Made by a program: the position numbers and the translations under genes | NCBI GenBank assembly: GCA_004299275.1 | Contig: SCSU01000063.1 | Location: 1 to 34,463, forward strand | DNA from: Patescibacteria group bacterium | GTDB taxonomy: Bacteria; Patescibacteriota; Patescibacteriia; 2-12-FULL-57-11 | Length of the DNA: 34,463 bases | Direction: 5' to 3' | Shown here: positions 22,135-33,399 of the stretch, piece after piece | How positions within the stretch are numbered: position 1 is the first letter of the stretch | Layout: each line of letters opens with the position of its first letter | Notes under the pieces: generated by a model | Databases searched by the model: none | Seen by the model: the letters and a program-made list of their open reading frames with translations, nothing else | What the model was told of the DNA's origin: nothing

Positions 22135-22755
22135 TTATGATGCTATCTCAAAAATCTTTTTTACAAATGCTGTGCGTGCGTAAAACGCACGACTGACTGA
22201 CCCATGGCCGGGGCCTTTTGTGCGAGCTTGTATCCATTTGCCATCTTTTCCGGTCAAAGCCTCAAAACCTTGTTTAATAAGTTTGTTGCGGATAAAGTCA
22301 TAGTCGGCTTTGATTTCTTTTATCAATTCATCATCCTCGGCAAAATCCAAACTGGTTACTTTCAACAATTTTGCTTCCTCTGCGTTTAAACCGTCCCATT
22401 GAACAGCACAGAAGACAATGGTTTTGAGCTTAGCCCAACAATGACTTTCAAAAAATGAATGGGCTTTCAATTCTTCGGGATTAATCATTGTGATTGCCAT
22501 TGTTTCCTTGGGCACAAGCTCACCTTTTACTTTGCGAAAAGCGACCGACTTTAATTCATAAGTAAGCCCATTCGGCGCTTTTGATATATTGGTTTGAAGT
22601 CCAGCCAAGCGTTCCAGAACAAGTCCTTTCCAGCCCTTGTTTTGCTTTCCGGTTTCATAAGTCGTAATGCCATGCTCCAAAGCCAATTTTCGCAAATCTT
22701 GGCCGATATACTTCTTCAAATTTTTTATCGCAGTTGTGCGGGTAATTATTTTCAT
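22135..22755 (-). CDS. MutH/Sau3AI-like type II restriction endonuclease
   Basis: 206 residues. KGWKGLVLERLAG (40-52, Glu48) matches the MutH/Sau3AI element GxxxE, and YELKSV (66-71) carries the catalytic Glu67-x-Lys69. The Asp that precedes this pair in MutH (D70) has no obvious counterpart (residues here are KAPNGLT). Later, KTIVFCAVQWDG and a C-terminal basic region follow. Members cut at GATC. Pairing with a DpnA-like GATC methyltransferase, with a 4-base gene overlap, supports that specificity, but activity is uncertain. Confidence 0.8.
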   Translation of the reverse strand: MKIITRTTAIKNLKKYIGQDLRKLALEHGITTYETGKQNKGWKGLVLERLAGLQTNISKAPNGLTYELKSVAFRKVKGELVPKETMAITMINPEELKAHSFFESHCWAKLKTIVFCAVQWDGLNAEEAKLLKVTSLDFAEDDELIKEIKADYDFIRNKLIKQGFEALTGKDGKWIQARTKGPGHGSVSRAFYARTAFVKKIFEIAS

Positions 22756-23567
22756 ACTTTTTGTGCAAACTTATTTTTCAAATTGCGATCCAATTCTTCA
22801 AACCGCTTTATTGATACATCCAAATACTTCGGTTCAGTATCAACACCGATAAAGTGTCGTCCCAAAAGATAGGCGGCTACTCCGGTTGTTGAGCTTCCAG
22901 TGAATGGATCAAGAACGATGTCGCCTTTGTTGGTTGAGGCAAGCACAATTCTTTTTAACAAATCCTCCGGTTTCTGTGTTGGGTGCTTGCCAAATTTCTT
23001 TTCAAAAGTTTTAGGCGTTCCCATTGCCCAAACCGAACGCATTTGCAGTCCGGGCTTTTTCAGCTGATCTTCCGGCCAGTTGCCGTTTTTCATAAGGTCA
23101 TAATTGAAAATATGCTTTGCATTTTTGTCTTTACGAGCCCAAAGCAAAGTTTCGTGGCTTGCGGTGAAATAACGGCAACTTAAATTCGGTGATGCATTCG
23201 GTTTGAACCATGCAATGTCGTTGAGAATGTGAAATTTCGCGACTTGAAGTGCGAAGCCACACTGATAGATGGAATGATATGTTCCGCTAATCCAAATCGT
23301 GCCGTGCGGTTTCAGGACGCGCTTGACGGCCTCTATCCACGCAAGGTGAAATTCAAAATCTTTCTTTAATCCGTTACTTTTGTCCCATTCGCCTTTATTA
23401 ACGCTTACGCGCCGTCCAGCGTGGACTGTGAAGCCGCCATTCGAAAGAAGATAAGGCGGATCGGCAAAAACCATATCAACCGAATTTTCGGGAAGCTCTG
23501 CCAACAAATCCAAACAATTTGCTTGGTAGAGAGTAAATTTTGATTTGTCGTAATATGGTTTTTGCAT
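22752..23567 (-). CDS. DpnA-like N6-adenine DNA methyltransferase (beta class)
   Basis: 271 residues. Catalytic motif IV is DPPY (36-39) and SAM-binding motif I is DPFTGSSTTG (220-229), in the order of beta-class enzymes. HPTQKP lies at 195-200. LSNGGFTVHAGR, SVNKGEWDKSNG and NLSCRYFTASHETLLWA closely follow the pattern of DpnA, the GATC methylase of the DpnII system. It probably protects host DNA from the endonuclease encoded next. It is first in the island, with its start 38 bases from the 3' end of tRNA-Ser. Confidence 0.93.
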   Translation of the reverse strand: MQKPYYDKSKFTLYQANCLDLLAELPENSVDMVFADPPYLLSNGGFTVHAGRRVSVNKGEWDKSNGLKKDFEFHLAWIEAVKRVLKPHGTIWISGTYHSIYQCGFALQVAKFHILNDIAWFKPNASPNLSCRYFTASHETLLWARKDKNAKHIFNYDLMKNGNWPEDQLKKPGLQMRSVWAMGTPKTFEKKFGKHPTQKPEDLLKRIVLASTNKGDIVLDPFTGSSTTGVAAYLLGRHFIGVDTEPKYLDVSIKRFEELDRNLKNKFAQKV

Positions 23568-23604
23568 AACCGCCTTATTCTACTTCGGTTCAAAGTAGGA
23601 CATC

Positions 23605-23692
23605 TGGCGGAGGGGGTGGGAGTCGAACCCACGATACCTTGCGGTATACCTGCTTTCCAAGCAGGCGCACTAGGCCACTATGCGACCCCTCC
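23605..23692 (-). tRNA. tRNA-Ser (GGA anticodon)
   Basis: 88 nt with encoded CCA. Acceptor GGAGGGG pairs with CCCCTCC, discriminator G. The anticodon GGA lies in CTTGGAAAG (plus-strand TCC at 23656-23658). The variable arm ATACC-GCAA-GGTAT is typical of type II tRNAs. The T arm is GTGGG-TTCGACT-CCCAC. Its 3' end faces the restriction-modification island. Confidence 0.95.
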
Positions 23693-23746
23693 GCGATGAG
23701 TAGAAACAAGCCGGCGAAACGCCTCAGAAAAAATCGGCGTGTGGAG

Positions 23747-23775
23747 ATAATAGCTCGTTCTCCAAGCTATTTCAA
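23747..23775 (-). promoter_or_regulatory. Promoter of tRNA-Ser
   Basis: On the minus strand, TTGAAA (23770-23775), 17 bases, TATTAT (23747-23752). Transcription would start near 23740, leaving a leader of about 48 bases before the tRNA. Confidence 0.6.
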
Positions 23776-23784
23776 CGGATGTCG

Positions 23785-23817
23785 GGATGTTGAACATCCG
23801 CGGGATGTTCAACATCC
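23785..23817. repeat. Palindrome of the GGATGTTGAACATCC family, copy 4
   Basis: GGATGTTGAACATCC (23785-23799), GCG, GGATGTTCAACATCC (23803-23817). It lies between lgt and tRNA-Ser, just upstream of the tRNA promoter, so it may end lgt transcription. Confidence 0.85.
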
Positions 23818-23822
23818 AAATA

Positions 23823-24599
23823 TTATTGTTCTCTCCTGTGGAAAAACCAAAAAAACGAAAGTGCCAACAGCGCTACCGCGCCGAGCTGGGCAGGCGTGAG
23901 CAGGCCCCACACTCTAAGGTCGCTCCCGGACAGGTCGCGGGCGCGCAAAAAATCTAAAAAAAACCGGACAATCAAGTAACTCCAGACGACAGTAAAGGTT
24001 GCCGCCCCTTTCCGGCTAGCATCAAGGTCTGACCTCCCGAGGTGGTCAGACCTTACGAAGACAAGAAGTCCGATTAAAAACGCGACCAGCGACTCGATGA
24101 GCCCCATGTCCAGCCGGCTGCCGCCCGGATAGCGCACGGCAATAAAACTTCCCGACAGAATCCCCGGGTGCAGATGAGTGAAAAAACAGCCGAGCCGGCC
24201 AACCGCCCAGCCAAAGGGGAAACCGAAAGCCAAAGCGTCAGTCAATTTAAGCGCGTCAATTTTTCGGCGGCGCGCGAAAAAACTCAAAGCCGCGAGCGCG
24301 CCTAAGAATCCGCCGGTCGAGGAAAGTCCGCCATTCCAGACGCGGAAAAGCTCCCACGGGTCTACGAAAAAAGGTCCGGGGTTGTAGAAAAGAATGTAGC
24401 CGAGCCGGCCGCCGAGGAGCCCGGCAACGACCAGCCACACCGCCGCGTCAGTAACGACTTCGGGATTTAGTCCTGAGCTCCGAGCGGCGCGTCGAGCGAG
24501 GAATATCCCTAAAATCGCGCCGAGCGCGACAAACAGTCCCCAGACGTGGAGGGTGAGAGGGCCGAGGGCGATGGTCTCCCAGTGAAAGTAAGGAATCAT
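23823..24599 (-). CDS. lgt: Diverged prolipoprotein diacylglyceryl transferase (Lgt family)
   Basis: 258 residues, about seven membrane helices. Family marks: LHVWGLFVALGAILG, GRLGYILFYNPG, GGLSSTGGFLGA and GRLGCFFTHLHPG. In E. coli Lgt, His103 (FHGG) and Asn146 (GRxGN) are important. Here the positions read Thr (STGG) and Cys (GRLGC), so catalysis may differ or be lost. The enzyme normally adds diacylglycerol to lipoprotein cysteines at the membrane. Residues RSDHLGRSDLD near 183-194 come from an in-frame palindrome (24024-24054). Confidence 0.85.
   Translation of the reverse strand: MIPYFHWETIALGPLTLHVWGLFVALGAILGIFLARRAARSSGLNPEVVTDAAVWLVVAGLLGGRLGYILFYNPGPFFVDPWELFRVWNGGLSSTGGFLGALAALSFFARRRKIDALKLTDALAFGFPFGWAVGRLGCFFTHLHPGILSGSFIAVRYPGGSRLDMGLIESLVAFLIGLLVFVRSDHLGRSDLDASRKGAATFTVVWSYLIVRFFLDFLRARDLSGSDLRVWGLLTPAQLGAVALLALSFFWFFHRREQ
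24024..24054. repeat. GACCTCC-type palindrome inside lgt
   Basis: AAGGTCTGACC (24024-24034) and GGTCAGACCTT (24044-24054) are exact complements, extended inward by CC/GG with one mismatch. It adds an in-frame stretch to the lgt product in a loop between membrane helices. Confidence 0.8.
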
Positions 24600-24605
24600 A
24601 CAATT

Positions 24606-26291
24606 TTATCCCCTCGGCCGGCGCATGACCAAAAACGCCGTCCAGAGAAAAAGCGCCAGCGAGGAGAGGAGCGCGAGGTGGCCGATGGGGAAGCCCCAGA
24701 GCACGTGGTCGGCCCTGATCTGGAGGAGAACCGCCGCGCCGACAAAAAGCGCGGCCGCGACAATCGCAATCACCCGCACGTCATTTTCGCGGTCAAATTC
24801 CTCTTTGAGGTCGCGCAGCTCGTCAAAATTGAGCTTGACGCCGATCTCGCCGCTCTCCAATTTTTTCATTAGCCCGAGAGTTCGCTCCGGCAGGGTCTTT
24901 AGGAAATAAAAATAGTCAAAGGCGTTGGAGCGGACGCCGGCCACTATTTTTCCGGGATTGAGCTGGCTCTCCCACACTTTGTTTAGAAAAGGTTTCAGGA
25001 CATCGTCCAGGTCAATGTCCGGCGCGAGCCGCAGCGCGACCTGTTCCGCGGTTACGAGGGAGCGCGCCAAAAGCACGAGGTCAGTCGGAAAATGGATGTC
25101 CTTGGCGGCGCCGAGATTAATCACGCGGTAGAACGCTTCAGCGATTCTTTTTTGCTTTACCGGCTTGTACATCAGCCGGTCGAGGATGCCCTGAACGTCG
25201 CGGCGAAAACCGTTCTCGTCGCCACTGGCTCCCTTCTCCGCTAGCTCCAAAAGATGCCGCGTATAGGACTCGGTGTCGCGGTTGACGTAACTCAAAAAAC
25301 AGCCGATAAGCTCGGCGCGGTGTTCAGCCGTTAGATAACCGACCATCCCCAAATCCAAAAATGCCAGTTTGGGGCCGGGGAGCACCACGAAATTACCCGG
25401 GTGCGGGTCGGCCTGAAAAAAGCCGTCCAAAAAATACATTTTGAGCAGCGCGCGCAGGGCAATCTGAGCGAGAGCGAGACGAAATTCTTTGGAGCGTTTT
25501 TTGAGGAAGAAGGCGCTGATGCGCTCGCCGGAGATAAGCTCCATCGTGAGCAGCCGCCTCGTGGTGTGCGACCAAACAACTTCGGGGATGCGGATTTCCG
25601 GCTCGTCGCTGAAGTTCACGCGGAAACGGTCAATGTTGGCCGCTTCAACGCTAAAGTCAAGCTCGCGCAGGGTCCAATCGGCAAATTCTTTGACCAGAGA
25701 GACCGGCCGATAGCGGGAGAGCGCCGGCGAAGAGCGCTCCAAGAGGTGCGCCAAAAGCAGCATCAGATGAACGTCTTTTTCAACCACCGCGCGGATGCCC
25801 GGCCGCTGAACCTTGACCGCGATTCTACGGCCGCCGGAGAGTTCGGCGCGGTGGACCTGAGCGAGCGAGGCGGCGGCATAGGGCCGGCGTTCAAAACGCA
25901 CAAAGGCGCGCGGCAGGGGCTTACCTAACTCCTCTTGAACTACGCGAATCACATCAGCGAAGGGAACCGGCTGCGCCGTCTCCTGCAGTTTGGCGAACTC
26001 GCGCGCAAATTTCTCCCCCACTAAATCAGCGCGCAGCGACAGCATCTGGCCAAATTTCATAAAAGTCGGCCCGAGCTTTTCCATGGCCTCGCGCACGCGA
26101 ACCGGCGTGGGACGCTCCAGCCGTTCACGCTCGGCGGCGGCAAGGAGCGACAAAGACAGGCGCTTGCGCCAGGGCACGAGATATTGGAGCCGCGCCGCGT
26201 CAACGTAGCGCGAAAAACCGGCGTCAAACAAAGTGACGACGACTTGCCGCAGACGCCGCGCGTCTTCGTACGCCTCGCGAAATCGAGACAT
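24606..26291 (-). CDS. UbiB/ABC1-family atypical protein kinase
   Basis: 561 residues from ATG 26291; the longer frame only reads through a repeat. Hallmarks: the KxGQ motif (GPTFMKFGQ), the Ala-rich loop (AAASLAQVHRAEL), IAVKVQRPGI with the ATP-contact Lys, QADPHPGNF and LAFLDLGMVG (metal-binding Asp). Two membrane helices lie at the C-terminus (about 505-522 and 530-552). Relatives support quinone synthesis or lipid traffic. No quinone pathway genes are in the window, so the target is unknown. Confidence 0.93.
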   Translation of the reverse strand: MSRFREAYEDARRLRQVVVTLFDAGFSRYVDAARLQYLVPWRKRLSLSLLAAAERERLERPTPVRVREAMEKLGPTFMKFGQMLSLRADLVGEKFAREFAKLQETAQPVPFADVIRVVQEELGKPLPRAFVRFERRPYAAASLAQVHRAELSGGRRIAVKVQRPGIRAVVEKDVHLMLLLAHLLERSSPALSRYRPVSLVKEFADWTLRELDFSVEAANIDRFRVNFSDEPEIRIPEVVWSHTTRRLLTMELISGERISAFFLKKRSKEFRLALAQIALRALLKMYFLDGFFQADPHPGNFVVLPGPKLAFLDLGMVGYLTAEHRAELIGCFLSYVNRDTESYTRHLLELAEKGASGDENGFRRDVQGILDRLMYKPVKQKRIAEAFYRVINLGAAKDIHFPTDLVLLARSLVTAEQVALRLAPDIDLDDVLKPFLNKVWESQLNPGKIVAGVRSNAFDYFYFLKTLPERTLGLMKKLESGEIGVKLNFDELRDLKEEFDRENDVRVIAIVAAALFVGAAVLLQIRADHVLWGFPIGHLALLSSLALFLWTAFLVMRRPRG

Positions 26292-26338
26292 AGACCAGAA
26301 ATGAAAAGCGGGACTAATGGAACAGGCGGGGGAACAGG

Positions 26339-26405
26339 TGTCATCCCAGCGAAAGCTGGGAACCATAAACAAAACGTCTAGATTCCTGCCTCCGCAGGAA
26401 TGACA
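26339..26405. repeat. Dispersed compound palindrome upstream of the UbiB gene
   Basis: TGTCATCCCAGCG-aaa-GCTGGGA (26338-26357) opens it, and ATTCCTGC-ctcc-GCAGGAATGACA (26391-26406 region) closes it, with AAACGTCTAGA between. The layout is similar to 2529-2596. It lies between the UbiB gene and the unknown gene at 26419. Confidence 0.7.
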
Positions 26406-26418
26406 GAAGAACAGCTAC

Positions 26419-26868
26419 TCACTTTATTCTCGGCGGTTCCCAAAATACCCGAATCGGCAAATCAACGTCCGAATAGGCAATTCTAAGTTTGCTTCCCTTA
26501 AAGGCGTCGCGGAGTTTTTTGCCGATGCGCACCGCGAGCTGGTTCTCCGAAGTTACGACGCGGAGCCCCGCGCCAACCTTCTCCCGCTTCAAAATCCGAT
26601 GTTTAGAGTCGCGGCGCTCGGCCTCGGCGCCGACGTGGTCGATGAGCGCTAATGCCTCGCCGCGGATCATTGCCGGGAGAACAGAAATTCGCAGTTCGCC
26701 CACCTCGTCAACATGCTCCTCACTCCCCTTCCCTTTTTTCCGTTCCAGCCGCAGCCAGGCGTCGGCGTTGGGGTCAAAATAAACCTTGCGGGCCGGCGCC
26801 ACGCTTTTGGCTCCCGCCGGCCTGATTGTCTTTTTCGGCGAAGAAACGTGGCGATTGGGACTGGACAT
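26419..26868 (-). CDS. Conserved unknown protein
   Basis: 149 residues. The N-terminus is basic and disordered. Then come KVYFDPNADAWLRLERKKG and LRISVLPAMIRGEALALIDHV, and a C-terminal alpha/beta part with KHRILKREKVGAGLRVVTSENQLAVRIGKKL and LRIAYSDVDLPIRVFWEP. No membrane segment or cysteine. The C-terminal pattern faintly recalls NMD3-like RNA-binding proteins, but the zinc-finger part is absent, so I leave it unnamed. It stands alone between repeat-rich spacers. Confidence 0.7.
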   Translation of the reverse strand: MSSPNRHVSSPKKTIRPAGAKSVAPARKVYFDPNADAWLRLERKKGKGSEEHVDEVGELRISVLPAMIRGEALALIDHVGAEAERRDSKHRILKREKVGAGLRVVTSENQLAVRIGKKLRDAFKGSKLRIAYSDVDLPIRVFWEPPRIK

Positions 26869-26872
26869 AATT

Positions 26873-26982
26873 TAGTGAGTAGTGAGTCGGGAGTAGTGAG
26901 TAATATTATTCCTCTTAGCAAAGGGAGAATAAATCCCTCCCCCTGCGGGTACTCCCTTTAGGAAAGGGAGAATTAGTTTGCA
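26873..26982. repeat. Repeat-rich spacer upstream of the gene at 26419
   Basis: TAGTGAGTAGTGAGT units (26873-26905) are followed by AAAGGGAG and CTCCCTTT inverted blocks (26921-26970). The first part matches spacers at 3915 and 29034. No gene is evident. Confidence 0.6.
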
Positions 26983-26984
26983 AT

Positions 26985-28417
<1,433 letters not shown>

Positions 28418-28436
<19 letters not shown>

Positions 28437-28600
28437 AGGTATCTCGTGACCAAAGCGCCCAGGGCAAAAGCGCCGAGCGCGGTTAGCTCCAGACGCCAAA
28501 TTGCCGGCGTGCCAGTCGAAACATGATAAGCGACAACGACAATGATGTAGACAATCCCGCCAATAATGAGCGCAGTTGCGGCTTCAATGGGACGCTTCAT
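28418..28600 (-). CDS. Tiny two-helix membrane protein between gatC and gatA
   Basis: 60 residues from ATG 28600: KRPIEAATALIIGG opens the first helix (about 7-26), then a polar turn (HVSTGTPAIW), a second helix (about 35-55) and a basic end. Longer frames upstream lie inside gatC and look non-coding. It lies 31 bases after gatC and overlaps gatA. No link to amidation is known; its position may simply use the operon. Confidence 0.65.
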
Positions 28601-28631
28601 AGAACTACGAAAGTACGAATACAATACGAAA

Positions 28632-28937
28632 TTAAAAATCGTCTTTGGTTTCGCTGAACACCGCCGGGACGGAAAGGAGTCCGTCAACGCTGGCCGGGAA
28701 ATTTTTGATGATTCGCTCGCGCGTCGCCGCGTCGCAGGCGGTAACTTTGTCCTCGCGGAACACATTGACCGCCTCGGTGCCGGTCGGCACGGCCTCGGCT
28801 TTTTCCAGTTCTTGTAGTTTGTTGACGTAGTCAAGAATAGAGGAAAGCTGTTCCTCAAATTTTTTCTTTTCCGCCGCGCCGAGCGCGAGATGCGACAAGT
28901 CGGCGAGATGTTCGATGTCTGCGGGGGACAGTTTCAT
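28632..28937 (-). CDS. gatC: Aspartyl/glutamyl-tRNA amidotransferase subunit C
   Basis: 101 residues, normal length. It has the helical start IEHLADLSHLALGAAEKKKFEEQLSSILDYVNKLQELE and the later FREDKVTACDAATRERII and LLSVPAVF, as in other GatC proteins. It wraps around and stabilises GatA-GatB. It heads the gatC/small-membrane-gene/gatA transcript. Confidence 0.95.
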   Translation of the reverse strand: MKLSPADIEHLADLSHLALGAAEKKKFEEQLSSILDYVNKLQELEKAEAVPTGTEAVNVFREDKVTACDAATRERIIKNFPASVDGLLSVPAVFSETKDDF

Positions 28938-28942
28938 AAGGT

Positions 28943-29130
28943 TGCGAATTACGAATCTGCGCGAATTTACGAATAGTTTCGAATGTACGAATAGCTTAAC
29001 AATAATTTAGAGAAAGGGAAATACCCATTTTCGATAGTGAGTCGTGAATAGTGCGTCGTGACTAGTTTTTTACTACTCACTATCCCGCCTTTGGCGGGAC
29101 CCCACCCCGACGTTACGTCGGGGTGGCTCA
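28943..29130. repeat. Repeat-rich spacer between ligA and gatC
   Basis: ACGAAT and CGAAT repeat several times (28945-28996; similar units at 28609-28630). TAGTGAGT-like units follow at 29034-29086, then two hairpins, CCCGCC-ttt-GGCGGG and CCACCCCGACG-tta-CGTCGGGGTGG (29101-29124 region). No gene is seen. The hairpins could end the gatCA or ligA neighbourhood. Confidence 0.6.
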
Positions 29131-29134
29131 CTAC

Positions 29135-31258
<2,124 letters not shown>

Positions 31259-31264
31259 TGAATC

Positions 31265-31318
31265 AATACTCACGAAAAAGACCCTTATGGAGTTCCGTCC
31301 CCATCGGGGGCTTTTTAT
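31265..31318 (+). ncRNA. Candidate small RNA of about 50 nt
   Basis: Predicted start near 31265 from the promoter; end at the T run near 31312-31318. The 3' part contains CCCC-atc-GGGG (31299-31309) followed by CTTTTT, and AAAAAGACCC (31275-31284) can pair with GGGGCTTTTT, so it has terminator shape. It lies between leftward genes ligA and the NYN gene. Function unknown. Confidence 0.45.
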
Positions 31319-31812
31319 TTTCGGACTGCTAGATTTGAACGCTGGTCGTTAATGTAAGCGATTTTCACTCCTGTCCGCTTCAACAATATTGAACATCGCT
31401 CTTGGGGATGAGGTGATAAAATAACTGGTGATTTTTCTTTTTCCAGTAAGAATTTAACCAAGCCCGCATAATCGCCGTCGCTTGCGACCAAGGCTGCTTT
31501 GTCAAATTTATTCTCGTACGCATCCCGCATTGCCTGCACAACTAAATCGGCGTCACAGTTTCCCTTTGGTTTGCCGTCGCCGTCGTAAATCACTTCTTTG
31601 AACACTAGCGTGAATCCGCACTCCTGCAGATATTTGTATAGCTCCTTGTATTTTGGTATTAGTCCGATAAATAAATATGCTGAGCGGATTCCATATTTTT
31701 CAGATAGCCACACTCTGAATCTTTTGTAATCCAGACTCCAGCCAGCGTTCATTATACCTTTATGCAAGTTTGCTCCGTCTATATACGCGAAATTGTTTGC
31801 TTTAGAAATCAT
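31315..31812 (-). CDS. NYN-domain protein (LabA/DUF88-like putative ribonuclease)
   Basis: 165 residues from ATG 31812; a TTG at 31842 would add ten. NYN (PIN-like) landmarks: AYIDGANLH with the first acidic residue, GNCDADLVVQAM, and ALVASDGDYAGLV with paired aspartates, then KRTGVKIAYIND. Such domains are metal-dependent nucleases or RNA-processing factors. It is the first known gene after the pilin cluster, separated by about 60 bases. Confidence 0.88.
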   Translation of the reverse strand: MISKANNFAYIDGANLHKGIMNAGWSLDYKRFRVWLSEKYGIRSAYLFIGLIPKYKELYKYLQECGFTLVFKEVIYDGDGKPKGNCDADLVVQAMRDAYENKFDKAALVASDGDYAGLVKFLLEKEKSPVILSPHPQERCSILLKRTGVKIAYINDQRSNLAVRK

Positions 31813-31871
31813 ATTTCTTGTAAATCGCGCTTCAATCCGCAAAACCTGTCAACCGTTAACCCACTAACAAT

Positions 31872-32696
31872 TTATTTAACAATATCCCCCTCGCTCCAGA
31901 GGACATAATTCCAGAGCGCGGAGAGCGGCTCGGCGCGCTGCATCGCGGCCGTTAGTTTTTGCTCCGCCCCGGCGAAATTTCCGGTCACGTTGATGAACAC
32001 CCGGGAGGGAACGTCTTTGGCCGCCGTACAATCGTTATTGCCCCAGACGCGAACACGCAAATTCTTTATCGGTTCGGCGGCGGTCACGGGTGTGGCCAAA
32101 TTCTTGACCCGAAAACGGTAATTGAAATCCGCTGTCAGATCATTTAGACACCACGGCACCCCGAGCGAACGCTGACGCTGGAACTTCCAAAAAGTGTCTT
32201 TGTAGTCTACCGGCGGCCAGGTGAGGCCGCTGCCGACGGCGAGCCACTGGGCGTAGGAGGTCTCGAGCGTGGTACAGCCATTGCAGTTATCTTGCCACTC
32301 AAAGGAGATGGACTCAATGTTCTGCTTGGCCGCCAGATTCTCCGGGTCAAAAAGGTCTATCTCTGTGAAATCGTTGGGCTTAAGAAGCGGGATATAAAAC
32401 TCCGGTTCGCCAGCGAGAACCTGCCGTCTCCACGCCGAATTGTTGTTGAGCGAACCATCGCCACTTTTAATGGCGTTTAGCAAAGTGTCGGTCCGCCGCA
32501 GGAGATAAAGCGCCTGTTCCAGTCCGGATTCCGCCGCGTAAAAGGCCAGATGCCCGGAGTCAACGAGGCGGCTCGCGCGCAAATCGCGGATGATGATGGC
32601 GGAGACGGCCGTCGCGGCCAGCATTACCGAGGAAAGCACAAACAGGGAAAGCAGCAGAACCGTGCCGCGTTCTCCAATACGGCGCGAAATCTTCAT
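31872..32696 (-). CDS. PilX-like pilus-associated protein
   Basis: 274 residues from ATG 32696; the longer frame reads a palindrome. A basic start is followed by GERGTVLLLSLFVLSSVMLAATAVSAIII, a hydrophobic helix typical of PilX-type N-termini. An outer domain follows with cysteines in DNCNGCTTLE, VPWCLND and NNDCTAA that may form disulfides. Relatives help assemble type IV pili. Clustered with three other pilin-like genes. Confidence 0.75.
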   Translation of the reverse strand: MKISRRIGERGTVLLLSLFVLSSVMLAATAVSAIIIRDLRASRLVDSGHLAFYAAESGLEQALYLLRRTDTLLNAIKSGDGSLNNNSAWRRQVLAGEPEFYIPLLKPNDFTEIDLFDPENLAAKQNIESISFEWQDNCNGCTTLETSYAQWLAVGSGLTWPPVDYKDTFWKFQRQRSLGVPWCLNDLTADFNYRFRVKNLATPVTAAEPIKNLRVRVWGNNDCTAAKDVPSRVFINVTGNFAGAEQKLTAAMQRAEPLSALWNYVLWSEGDIVK

Positions 32697-32697
32697 T

Positions 32698-32739
32698 ACG
32701 GACCTTGAAGGTCCGTTTTTACAGACCTTCAAGGTCCGT
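32698..32739. repeat. GACCTTGAAGGTC palindrome between pilin genes
   Basis: ACGGACCTTGAAGGTC (32698-32713) pairs with GACCTTCAAGGTCCGT (32724-32739), with loop CGTTTTTACA. It is nearly identical to the inner element at 18826-18869. Confidence 0.9.
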
Positions 32740-32748
32740 ATCCAGTCA

Positions 32749-33399
32749 CTACCGTTCATATTGTCTACTAGTGAAAGTCGTCTGCAGTTTAACCGTGTTT
32801 TCCGGATTTTTGGCGCCGGCGAGGGAGAGCGCCACTGTTACCCGCGGTTCGGCATCGGCCTCAAAAACGCCAAGCTGGCTGTTAAAAAGAAAAGGGTCTT
32901 TGAGCGGCCAGATATAAAATTTCAAACCGCGCGCGTCCACCGCTTGCGAGGTCAGGGCGGCGGCAGTTCCGCCCTCATTAACCACAAGGCAGGAGATGCC
33001 GGCCGCTCCGCAAACCGCCGGGTCGGAGCTCCGGCCGAAAGTCAGCACCGTACCGTTTTTGCTCCTGACTTTAAGCGGTTGACCAGGTTCGTTCGGGCTC
33101 GGCATCAGGTCATAAGCGAGGCTCCCGGTCCTGACCACCCGGCCGATAAATTCCACGGCGGTTCGCGCTTCCACCGCGAGCTTGTCCGTGACCGTGTTTT
33201 GGCGTTCGGCGCGCGAGGAGAGGAGAAAAATATCGGTCACCGCCACCGTGACTGTGGAAAAAATAGCCAAGGTCACGAGGACTTCCATCAAGGTGAAACC
33301 CCTTGGAAGATTCAAGGTTGGACCTCCGCGCCTGCCCGCCGAAGCTCCAGCGTAGGCAGGGGAGGTCCAACCTTGCTCGTTTTTTTTATCTCCAATCAT
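32749..33399 (-). CDS. Type IV prepilin-like protein (PulJ-type) with altered leader
   Basis: 216 residues from ATG 33399. The prepilin site RGFTLMEVLVTLAIFS is clear, with Gly before Phe and Glu at +5. The leader ahead of it (EQGWTSPAYAGASAG...) is unusually long because a palindrome (33313-33375) is inserted in frame. A TTG just after the repeat could give a normal short leader (MNLPRG). The outer domain has a Cys pair (AVCGAAGISC). Confidence 0.82.
   Translation of the reverse strand: MIGDKKNEQGWTSPAYAGASAGRRGGPTLNLPRGFTLMEVLVTLAIFSTVTVAVTDIFLLSSRAERQNTVTDKLAVEARTAVEFIGRVVRTGSLAYDLMPSPNEPGQPLKVRSKNGTVLTFGRSSDPAVCGAAGISCLVVNEGGTAAALTSQAVDARGLKFYIWPLKDPFLFNSQLGVFEADAEPRVTVALSLAGAKNPENTVKLQTTFTSRQYER
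33313..33375. repeat. GGTTGGACCTCC palindrome with nested arms in a prepilin gene
   Basis: CAAGGTTGGACCTCC (33313-33327) and its complement (33361-33375) enclose CCTGCC (33331-33336) and GGCAGG (33355-33360). The inner part looks like a second element inserted in the loop of the first. Confidence 0.85.
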
